From the NCBI GenBank assembly GCA_022578965.1, contig MU400620.1:1-64000 (forward strand): a DNA stretch of 64,000 nucleotides. Reading direction: 5' to 3'. This document shows, piece after piece, positions 1-10,037 of the stretch. The notes beneath the pieces are model-generated. The model worked only from the letters and a program-made list of their open reading frames with translations, was not told the DNA's origin and did no database searches. The DNA is from Xylaria sp. FL1777. Lineage: Eukaryota > Ascomycota > Sordariomycetes > Xylariales > Xylariaceae. Position numbers and translations under genes: made by a program. The stretch's first letter is position 1, and the number at the start of each line of letters is the position of its first letter.

Positions 1-345
1 TTATAATTTATAAAAATTTTTTATATAATTTTTTATATATATAATTTCATTAATTTATATAATTATATTTAATATTTATATATTTTAAATATTTAATTTT
101 TTAATATTTATAATTATAATTAAATAATTAATAAATTTGCTTTTTTTTTTTTTAAATATTTTTTTTCTAAAGCTTCTTTATTTTTAACAAGTTTTATTAT
201 TACATTTAATAAGTACTTTTAATACTATAATAATATAAACTTAATTCGTAATTTACTTAAGTATATAACTAAGCTATTAAAATATTTTATATTTATTACT
301 ATTTGTTGCAATATTTGCATCTTTTTTTTTTGTTTATGTTTATTA

Positions 346-635
346 TTTTTTAAAGGTTTTATGTGCTGCTTTTTTTGTAGCTTTAGCTTCTTTTGCAATT
401 TTTGCTTCTTTTTTAACCTTGGCTTTTTTTTGAGCTTTTTTTTCTTTTAGTTGTTTTTTTTTTTCCTGTTTTTTTTATTTTTGCTATGCATATTCTTTAT
501 TTTTCTGCTTTTTAAGTTCTGCCTTTTTTTAAGCTACTTACGCTTTATTAATTTTAGCTAAACAAGCATTAATAGTTTTAGCATTTTAGTTTTTAGCTTT
601 TTAAAAAGTAGTAATAATTTTGTTTAGCAAATTTT
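346..635 (-). pseudogene. Lys/Ala/Glu-rich coding remnant, possibly the C-terminal tail of a DNA transposase
   Basis: On the minus strand, in the codon phase whose first bases are multiples of three, there is a highly charged segment. It contains runs such as KKAELKKQKNKEYA and KVKKEAKIAKEAKATKKAA, interrupted by TAA/TAG codons of the kind made from CAA (Gln) by C-to-T change. Read with those stops as Gln, it forms one continuous coiled-coil-like tail of roughly 90 residues. Fungal pogo/Fot1-type (DDE) transposases often end in such Lys/Ala/Glu/Gln-rich tails, which is why I suggest that family. No catalytic domain was recognised upstream (higher coordinates), so the assignment is weak. It could equally be a Gag-like or unrelated basic protein. 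Confidence 0.3.
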
Positions 636-1458
636 TATAAAAATATAAAAAATGCTATTATTTTAAATTACTTAACTATTTTATTTGCTAAAATGTTATA
701 AAAAGCTTTTCTTTTTTAGTGCTTTATAGCTTTATTAAATATATAATACATGTAATATAATTAAAAGCTGCAAACCTATTTATAATATAATATTATTTAG
801 GTTTGTTTATAGTAAGCTAAATAATAGCAAAAATATAATTGCATACTTTATAGAAAAATCTAAAAAAAATAGTAGTAATACTAAGGTTTATAGCCTTTAG
901 TAAGTAATAATTATATAGTTAATTATATAAGCATTAAATTATTTTATAATAAACAATAATGCTTAGTTTTTTTTTAATTTTAGAATTAATATTACTTTTT
1001 ATAGTAATTTGCTATAAAAACTTGCGTTATATAATGCTTTTATGTTTTTTATAAATAGTACTAATAACTATAATAATAAACTACTTAATATATTTTTTTT
1101 GTTTTATATATATAAATTAACTAAGTAGCTAGTTTAATATATTAGTACTTTAGAATAAAAACATAATATAGCTTTTATAGCAGTAGTTATACAAATTAAT
1201 ACTTGCATTAGTAGTTTTTAAGCTATAAATAAAAACTTAAACAAATAAGTTAAAATTATTAAAATTAGCTATAATGTTTAAGCGCTTTTTATTGCTTTAA
1301 TAAAATATAATAGTTTATATATTTAAGTTTAAAATTTAAAAAAAAATAAAAAATTTTTTAAAAAAAAATAAAAATATATTAGCATAATAATATTTAAGTA
1401 CTAATATAAAATAGCAAAAAAGTAAACTATAAAATTATAAAACGCTTTAAAAAATAAA

Positions 1459-1624
1459 ATATTTATTTTATTAAGTAGTAAAGCCTTAAAAAAAAAAATA
1501 TTTATTTTATTAAGTAATAAGGCCTTAAAAAAGAAAATATTTATTTTATTAAATAATAAAGCCTTAAAAAAGGAAATATTTATTTTATTAAGTAATAAGG
1601 CCTTAAAAAAGAAAATATTTGTTA
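1459..1624. repeat. 39-bp tandem repeat, four copies plus a partial fifth
   Basis: The motif ATATTTATTTTATTAAG starts at 1,459, 1,498, 1,537 and 1,576, with a truncated start at 1,615, so the period is exactly 39 bp. Each copy also holds the segment RGCCTTAAAAAA. Copies differ by a few transitions. Because 39 is divisible by three, the minus strand stays open across the array (1,401-1,652) and reads as a 13-residue repeat around KALLLNKINIFFF. I regard this open frame as a by-product of the period rather than a gene. Confidence 0.85.
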
Positions 1625-3214
1625 AAACAAATATTTTTTTTCTTAAAAGCACATATTAAATAAAAAAGAACTAAAAACATTTACTGCTAGGTTTATAAAA
1701 ATTCTGCTATAATAATTACTTAGTTTAAAAAAGCTATACTATTTTTTTTTTTAAGCTAAGTTATATATGCAAAAACTTAAGAAATAATATAAGCTAATAA
1801 TAAACTATAAGCAATAATAAACTTAAACTATTTAATGCAATTTAATAAAATAATAATATATGCATTTTTCTTAGTAAATTTAAAAATATATTATGCTTTT
1901 TTATTAGCAGTTTACTAAATAATATTATATATTTACTAAATATTTATAGCTATTACTAGTTAAAACTTAATAACTAAGTTTTTAGTATTGTTAACTTTAG
2001 TATTTTCTGCTTTTGCTTTTTTTTTACTTTTAGTATTTACATTAGCTTTTTTATTATTACTAAAAAAATTATTAGTTAAAGTAAGCTTTTTTTTAACAAA
2101 AGTAAGCTAATTAGTTTTTTAGTTTGTTTTATTTTTGATGTTTTTTTTAAGCATAAAGTTTAAACATTATTTAGGTTAAAAGCTATAATATTTAATTTGC
2201 GCTAAACTTTAAGGTTTAATATAACTAGGTTTATAGTTTTATTAATTTAGTAGTAGCTTTGTTTAGTTTAGCTAATAGCTATAATTGCTGGACTTTTTTT
2301 ATTTAAAAATGTAGCATATAGTTAATTTTTATATATAGCAAACTATTTTTAATATTTCTTTTTGCTTTATTTATTTAAAAAAACATATATTATAATAAAC
2401 TTAGCTTTAAATAAATTATTACTTAAAGCTATACTTTTGCTATTTAAAGTTTTAATTTTAGTGCTTATATTATAATGCAAAAAAAGCTGTTTATAAATTA
2501 TACTAATTATAATTTTGTATAAATTAAAGCTTTAGTTATGTTATTTAGTAATATAGCTAAAAAAGTTAAATAATATTGTTTATTACTTATAATTCTTATT
2601 TTTGTAAGCTTTATTAAAGCATTATATGCTTTTAAAAGCACTATTATTATTTATGTTTACTATTAATTTGTTAGTATTACTAATAGCTAAGTGCTAAATG
2701 CTATTAATACTAATATAAAGCATTTTTTTTAGCAGCTAAAATAAATTAAAGCTTAATTTATATAGTTTTAGTTTATTAAAGTTAAATAAAAGTAAAAGCA
2801 GTATTAGCAGCTTTATAAAGCTAAGTTATAAATACTTTAATATATTTTTTAAGTAATTTATAAAAAAAGTTGCTAAATAAAAAACTATGCTTTTTTATTG
2901 CAAAAATTGGATTAATTAATGTGTTGCACTATTTGTATTTTTGCAAATATATGCTTTATTTATTACTAGTACTTTAAAGTACTACAAAGCAAGTATACTA
3001 TAAACCTTAATTTTAGCATTTTTTTTAACTAGGATTTTTTTGTTTTTGTTATTTATATTAATTTAGCTTAAGGTTTGCTTTTTTTAGTAAGTTAAGTTTT
3101 TTACTAGCTTAAAAGCTTTAAATAAATAGCATGCATTAAAAGTTAAAAATAAAAAAACAAACATCATTTTGCTAGTTTGCTTTAGTTAGCAAAAAGTTTT
3201 ATATAAAAGGTATA

Positions 3215-3259
3215 AAAAACTAAATATTTAATAATATTAGTATTAAATATTTAGTTTTT
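3215..3259. repeat. Short palindrome with AAAAACTAAATATTTAATA arms
   Basis: The left arm 3,215-3,233 and right arm 3,241-3,259 are perfect reverse complements (19 bp) around a 7-base spacer. The arm core AAAAACTAAATATTT recurs in the palindrome at 5,061-5,104 and in the R1 hairpin at 9,335-9,423, so this is a repeat family, not a chance AT palindrome. It may mark the terminus of an inverted-repeat transposon or a small MITE-like element. Confidence 0.7.
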
Positions 3260-3989
3260 ACTAGGTTATATATACTTTTAATAATATTAAATCTAGGTTT
3301 TATATTTTAGTAATAAGGTTTTATTTATTAAAAATGCGCTTTTTTTTTAATTTGTTAATTTTAGACTTGCTATTACTATAAGCTAAGTATACATTAAAAT
3401 TTCCTTAAAAAAAGAATTGCAATATATTATAAGTTTACGTAGCTATAAAAAAAAGTATAAAAACAAGTAATAAATAATAAATCTTTTTATGTTTAAGTGT
3501 AGTAATATATTTTTTATAGTAAAAATTACTTAATATTTTATTATAAGTTATTGTTTTTTTAGTTTTATATTTATTTGCTATAAAAGCAAAATTAAAAAAG
3601 TTAACAATTTTAGTTAATATAGCAGCTATATTTGTTTTTAATGTTTATTATTAGCAAGTATTATTAAAAAAAATAAAAATTTAAATATTTGTAATAAATA
3701 TTTTATTTTTTAAGCACTTAAAGGCTTATAAAGTAAAATAAATAATAAAATATTTAGTTTTTTAAAACTTGTTTTTATTTATTTATAAGCTAGTATAATT
3801 AAAAAGTAGTTTTGCTTTTAAATGCTATTATAGCATTTTGCTAGTTTATTTTAAAGTATAATATAATATTTACAACTGATTAATTTTAACTTTTAGTGCT
3901 ACTTAATATGTATTTTATAATTAAGTTATATTTTTTCTTGCGGTTTTTTGCTTTTTTTTTAGCTTTAGCTTTTATAATATTATTATTTT

Positions 3990-4185
3990 AAAAATCTAAA
4001 TCTTTGTTTAGAAAATTAGCTTTAATAGTTATTATTACTTCTGCTGTTTTATTTAAAGTAAGCTTATTAATAACTTTTATATTGTTTGCATTAATAATTG
4101 TTTTAATTTTATTTGTTTTGTTAGCTTTTAGTAAAAGTAATAAATTATTTATTTTAGTTTTACTAATAAAACTTTTAGTTTAAAT
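3990..4185 (-). pseudogene. Unidentified stop-free minus-strand stretch (about 64 codons)
   Basis: Reading the minus strand down from about 4,185 gives an uninterrupted stretch that includes KSFISKTKINNLLLLL and NKTAEVIITIKANFLNKD before a TAA near 3,990. Beyond it lie Lys-rich codons. In sequence this AT-rich, 64 codons without a stop is mildly unusual. No domain is recognisable and no start codon is evident. It lies between the palindromes at 3,215 and 5,061, so it may be the remnant of whatever element those bound. Confidence 0.2.
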
Positions 4186-5060
4186 GCAAATATATTTTAT
4201 ATTAGTTATACTTAAATGTAGCAAATTTGTTATGCTTTAGTTTATAGCAGTAAATATATATTGCTTTATTAAAAAATCTATAAAACATTATAGCTTTACT
4301 TAAGTATTATAATTTATTGTGCTTTTAAGTATTGCTGCTTTGTTTTTTAGCTATTTTTTAATACTATTAATATAATTTATATAAAGAAAAAATAGTGCTG
4401 CGTTTTTTATTATTATATTAAAAAAGCTAGCTTAGCTTATTGCGTTAGTTTTATTAAAAAGTATAGCTAGTAGTTTATAGTTATTTTTTTAAATATTAAA
4501 AGCAATAGCTTTTAAAACTATAGTAATAATTAAAAGCTATATTATTGCTTTTTTTTGCTTATAATATATAAAAGATCTATTATTATAATATTTGTGCTAA
4601 TAAAACTATATAAAAAGCAATGCTTTAGTTTAATTTTTCTTAAAAATGCTATAAATAAACTTAGTGCTTTAGCTTTATTAAATGCAAAAATGCTTTAAGT
4701 AAGTTTATAATAGCTTAAAAGCTGCTATAACTATAGTTATTTTTAGTGCATTTGCTGCTTGTTAACTTTTTGCAATAATTATTGCAGAAAGCATTTTACT
4801 TTTTAAAAATTAATAACTTTACTGCAAAAATACAAAATAAGCTATAAAATTATGCTTTTTAAGTAAGTTTATTAAAGCATTAAGTTTATTTTTAGCACTA
4901 AGGTTATATATTATAATATACTAAACTATTGCGCTAAAGCTATTTTATATTAAAAAAAAATTAGGATTTTTTTAAGTTATGTTTACATTTTAAAATTAAT
5001 AATAAAAATATAATATTGCTAATGCTGCAACTATATTAGTATAACTATACTTAAGCGCAT

Positions 5061-5104
5061 AAAAAACCAAATATTTTAATTATTATTAAAATATTTAGTT
5101 TTTT
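5061..5104. repeat. Short palindrome, second member of the AAAACTAAATATTT family
   Basis: Left arm 5,061-5,080 and right arm 5,085-5,104 pair around a 4-base spacer. One position differs by a transition (CCAAAT against CTAAAT). The arm sequence matches that of the palindrome at 3,215-3,259. The two are about 1.85 kb apart, a size typical of fungal Fot1/pogo-like elements. Confidence 0.7.
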
Positions 5105-5658
5105 GAGGTTTTAGTATAAAAATAATATAAAAAATAAATACTTACTATAAATATTTACAAAAAAAGTAAACTTATTTTAAGTTTTAAAGTAAAAAATAAA
5201 TGTTAATACTTTATTTTATATTTTTTGCTTTTTTATTTCTGTAAGTTATATATTATATTTTTTAATGCTATTAATGTTGTTTTAGTTTTATATAACTTGT
5301 TTAAAGGTTATTTTTTAGGTAAAAAGTAAAAAAGCAGCAAAAATATTTGCATTCTAGTTAGTAAAATATTAAGTTAGCTAAAAGTTGCTAAAATAAGTAA
5401 TTAAAACAACTTGTATATTTTAATTACTACTAGCTACTTTTTTTAAAAGGGTTTTTTTTTAGCTTATAATAATATTTTTTGGTTATAAGCCTAGGCTTTA
5501 GTAATAATAAAAGCTTTACAAACTAAATATTTAAAATAGTAAGCATAAATAGTTAGTATAGCTAAGCTAAAAAAAAAAGTTGTAAAAAAAACAAAAAAAG
5601 CAAACTAAAAAAAGCTTAGCAAAAATTATAATAAATATTTTATTTTTAAAACTCTTTA

Positions 5659-5766
5659 TAGTTATTAAGCTAATATATAATTACTATATAGCTTTAAATA
5701 TTTTATTTTTAATAGTTATTAAGTTAAAGTATAATTACTATATAGCTTTAAATATTTTATTTTTAG
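5659..5766. repeat. 54-bp tandem duplication at the left edge of R1
   Basis: The block beginning TAGTTATTAAG at 5,659 is repeated at 5,713, a period of 54 bp. Both copies contain TATAATTACTATATAGCTTT and end in ATTTTATTTTTA. R3 and R4 have a single copy at the corresponding place (near 38,410-38,460 and 51,750-51,800). The duplication is therefore specific to R1 and sits where its homology to the array begins. Confidence 0.75.
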
Positions 5767-8700
5767 TAGCTTTTACTAGTTATACTTTAATTCTAGGTTT
5801 TATTATAGCTACTTATAATTATTAAAATTATAGCTATTGTTTATTTTTAGCTTTATATTATTTATAACGTTTATTTTGTTTTTCTTTTTGCTAGTTTTAT
5901 TGCTATTAGTTAGCTTTTTTGCTAGCTTATGCTATATAGTTAGCTTTATGTTTAGCTTTTTGTATAATGCTATATATTTTATAAAGATTTTTTCTGCTAA
6001 TATACTTATTTTATATAGCAACTTAAATGCTAGTATTAAGCTATTAGCTTTTAAGTTTTTTAGTTTAAGCTATACTAGTAAGTTAACAAAAAAAAATAGC
6101 AGTTTTGCAGCATTAAAAAATATGCTAAAGCAAAATATATGTAGTTAAAAAAACATAGTAAGTTGCTTAATAAATATATAAAAAAGCTGTTTAAAAAACA
6201 TGCGTAAAGAACTTTTGCTGCAATAGTTAAATAAATATTAAAGCATAGCATTAAAGCTAAAGTAAAAAACATTACGTTTTTATTGCGTAAATATTATAGC
6301 ATATAAATATATATTATAGTATGCTTGTATAATAGCATTATAAACTTAATTAAGTAACTATAGCAAATATATTAATATAGTAGCTACTAAAGCTCTTTTA
6401 AATAAATAACTTATATTATTATATAATAGCTTTTTTTTTACTATGTTATAGTGTAATAGCTTTAAGTAGTTATACTTAAAATTAAAAAAATCTAACTTTA
6501 TAGTAATACGCTTAAACAATTAAACATAAAAAAACTTAGTTTTTTTAAAGTTTAGCATAACAAAAATATAAAAGCTAGCATACGCTTAATAATAGTTAAA
6601 CTAATTATTAAAAAACAAATATATAATGTTTTTACTAATAAATATAGCAAGCTAAGCTTTTTAAACCTTATAATACTAAAAAGCAAAGCTTTTGCTTAAC
6701 TAACTAGTATAGTTATTTAAAGCGCTAAGCATTAATGCTACATATATAAACTAGCTTTAGCGTTTATTTATATTATAATTGCTAAAGTTATAAGTTTTTA
6801 TTTTTAGTTTTTACTATTATATAAAAATAAAGAATAAAAAATTAGCACTATTAAATAGCGCTGTTTTGTTTACTTAAAAGCTTTTAACTTTAGTTTTACT
6901 TAAAGCACTAAAAACTTAAAAATAAATGCAGTAAACATTAAGTAAGCTAAAAAGTTAAAAGTAGCTTTATATATAGTTTAGCTAGCTTTTATATAAAATA
7001 TTACATTATGCTTAATAAAAAAGCCTAAGCTTTTTAAAATATAACTTGTAAGCTTTAAAAAACTTTAAATTATATACGTAAGCAACTAATTATAATGCAA
7101 GCTTAAAGGTTTTACTGCATAATAGCTATACTTTATAATATTTAGCAAAAATAGTAGCATAATTAGCAATGTTTTAAAAGTTGTTTAGTAATATTATTTT
7201 AAATTGCTTATTTATATTTAGTATATTTTGTGTTATATTTTGCTAGGTTACTTTTAATTAATTTTAATGCTTAAAAAAAAATAAGCAAAGCTGCTTTAAA
7301 GTATAACTTATAAGTTAGAAAATATGCTACTTAAATATATTGTTTAGTACTTATAGCATACTATACTTTTATACTACGTTTTTTAAGCTAAGCTTTTATA
7401 ATAGCTTTTTTAACCTGTTAAGCATGTAGTAATTTTAAATAGTATGCTATAGCTATAATACTTAAAAAAAAATACTACTAATGCAAGTTTGCTTAAAAAA
7501 AGTAAGCAATACTTGGTTTATATGCATATATTTAGTACACTTAATAATATTAAACTGTTTTAGTAGTATATTGCTATTAAAAAGTGCAAATATTACTAGC
7601 TTTTTAATAAGCTTAATAAAGCAAACAGCAAAAGCAAACATAAAGTTATTTAGCTAGCATATTAAAACAAAAAAAAAAAAGTTATAAGTAATAAAATCAG
7701 TTAATAAAAACAAGTAAGTAGTTTGCTAAAAAAGCAATTTATAAAAGTTTACAGCAGTTATAATATAAAACTAAAGCATATAATATTTATAATATATACT
7801 ATAATAAAGCAACGTAAAAGCGTTAAACAAAATAAATAATATATAGTATAGCTAGCTTTTATAAAACTAAAAAGCGTTAAAAAAAAAAAAAAAATTAAGT
7901 AGTATTATTTTTTGCGTTAACATTTTAGCTTTGCTTTAGGAATATTATTTAAATAAGTTTAAGCTAAAAAGCAGCAAGTTAAACTATAATAAATCAAAAA
8001 AATAAAATTTTTTTATAAGTATTTATATATGCTACTTATAAAAATTATACACTTTAACTTTAAACAAAGCTACTTTTTTAACGCAAAGGCTAACTAAAGT
8101 AATTTTTATTATTTTTAGCTTTTTTATATCCTAGAATATATATTGCAAATATAAGTATAAACAATATTTTTAAAATAAGCTATTGCTATTATAAGCTATT
8201 TTAGCTATGTATGCTAACTTATTAAGCAAAATAAACAAAAGTATTATATTATTAGTTAAATAAAAAGGTTTAATAATATAAAGTACGTTTTAAAAAGCAA
8301 AGTTAACTTATGTAGTATTAAAGTAAAAATGTTGCTAGTTTGCTATTAAAAAATAGTTTATATAAAATTTTTGCAGAGCACTTTTTGCTAAATAGCTTAT
8401 AGTTATATTTTTAATATTATGTTCTTATAAAAAAAAAATAAAGCTAGCAAAATAGCTAAACAAATGCTAATTATATAAAGTTTTAAAGTAATTTTAAAAC
8501 AGTTTTATATATTTGCATAAAATAGCGTACTGTAATTAAATATACTTAAAAAAGCTAAAGCTTTTTATTAAAGCTTGCTAAATGCTTGCTTTTGCTTTAG
8601 CTTAAGCAAAACTAATAAAGTATTAAGCAATAATTATAAAAAAACAAAAAGCATACAAAGCAAATAGCATATAATTTTTTACAAACTGTTTTTATATTTT

Positions 8701-9334
8701 AAATAGCAAATAAGTAGTTTAATATTTAAAAATTAAAAAAAAATAAAAAAAAAAAAAATAAATATAGTTATTAAAACTATATTAAAAAAAGCTAAGCTAT
8801 AAATTCCAGGTTTTATAAGGTTTTACTAAGTTAAAAACGCAGTATGCATTTTAAACAATAAAAAATTAAAACAAAAGTAAATAACTTAAAGTAAATATTG
8901 CTAAAGAAAATATAACAAAAAAACAAAGCTATATAAAATAACTATTAATGTTATATTAACAAGTAATATACATTTATTAATAAATATTATAACAAAAAGC
9001 TTTAGTAAATAAAAAAAAAAGCTTAAGCTTATTAGCATTAAAAAAAATATGCTAAAAAAAAATCTATAAAGCTTTTAGCTTAAAACAAAATAATAAAATG
9101 TTAATAAAATTATTATGTTCTAAAGAATTAATATAAAAAATTAAAAAGCTTTATATAAAATAATTTGTTATATATTTTAATGTATAGCTAGCTATATTAA
9201 TTACTTTTTTTATATAAATGAATTAGTATAGTAAATATAACAAAATAAATAAAAAATATACAAAAAAAAAGAATAGCGTACAAAAAACTAAATATTTAAG
9301 GAATAAAAAAAACACAGAAAACAAAAAAGTAAAA

Positions 9335-9423
9335 GCCTATAAAAAACTAAATATCTTAGAACGTATAGTTTTTTTTTTTTTAAAAAAGACTATATGTTTT
9401 AAAATATTTAGTTTTTTATAGGC
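9335..9423. repeat. Hairpin with 34-bp arms (R1 version)
   Basis: Arms 9,335-9,368 and 9,390-9,423 are reverse complements with three transition mismatches, separated by 21 bases of mostly T then A. The arms begin GCCTATAAAAAACTAAATAT. A further single copy of the arm core lies just upstream at 9,281-9,296. The corresponding hairpins in R2, R3 and R4 also have 34-bp arms but a partly different sequence. Confidence 0.85.
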
Positions 9424-9699
9424 CCTTATATATATATAAACAGTTTAAAAATACAAACAAAAATAAAAAAACACAAAAAAAATAAAAAATAAAGCATATT
9501 ATAGTTGCATTAATAAAAGTAAAAGTATAAAATTTGTTTTTATATGTAATAATGTATATTGTTAAATAAAAGAAAAAACTGCTAGCTAAGCTAATTATAG
9601 TAAACTAGTAGTAAAAAAAGAAAAGCAAAAGCAAAAAAACAATTTTTGCTAAAAATAAAAGCTTTGCTAGCAATAAAAACAAAGAAATTTTGCTATAAT

Positions 9700-10037
9700 A
9701 AAGTAAAAAAAAAGTTAAGCAATAAAGCAATAAGCTTATTTAAAATATAAAGCGTAAAAAACAAAAAAAAAATCAAGAAAGAAAAAATAACTAGTTTTAG
9801 AGCGTTTGAAACAGTGCTATTATTTTTATTACTATTAAAAAGGCCTAAGTTATTAAAACTAAAAAAACTTTGGAATTAAAAACGAGCAAAAAAAGCAAAA
9901 AAAAAAAAAAGTTCTAGTTTAAACAGTTTAGAATTTATAGTATTACTATTGTTTAAATTTAAAAAAGCAAGGCTATCTATATATAGCAGTTCTAAAAATT
10001 GCTTAAACAAAGAAGTAAAAAATAGCAATAGTACTTA
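9700..10037 (+). pseudogene. Lys-rich coding remnant in the array unit (R1 copy)
   Basis: The plus strand just after the hairpin reads as a basic protein segment including TSFRAFETVLLFLLLLKRP, then KRAKKAKKKKSSSLNSLEFIV, and stops at 10,037. In R1 one in-frame stop follows LWN; in R4 the frame is fully open at 55,840-56,052 (70 codons). Beyond 10,037 the same strand continues as Lys/Gln-rich sequence to about 10,640 with many CAA-derived stops. It resembles the charged tail of a DNA transposase, but no catalytic residues were found. The family is unknown and it is not functional. Confidence 0.3.

Larger units (their letters stand above)
1..5640. other. AT-rich degraded flank, no intact gene
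   Basis: This stretch does not visibly match the 13.3-kb array unit that follows it. It has the same eroded composition: long A and T runs, frequent AGCT/GCTA motifs, and few GA, GG, TC or CC dinucleotides. No frame is open for a plausible gene length. Recognisable content is limited to a Lys/Ala-rich frame remnant near 346-635 (minus), a 39-bp minisatellite near 1,459, two short palindromes at 3,215 and 5,061, and a stop-free minus-strand stretch near 3,990-4,185. Outside these I see nothing beyond degenerate AT-rich sequence. It is probably decayed transposon DNA; that is inference from composition. Confidence 0.6.

Noticed and set aside
5837..6148. 103-codon plus-strand open frame in R1
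   Set aside because: Mostly Phe/Leu/Ile/Val from T-rich sequence; interrupted in R3 and R4; the opposite strand looks more protein-like.
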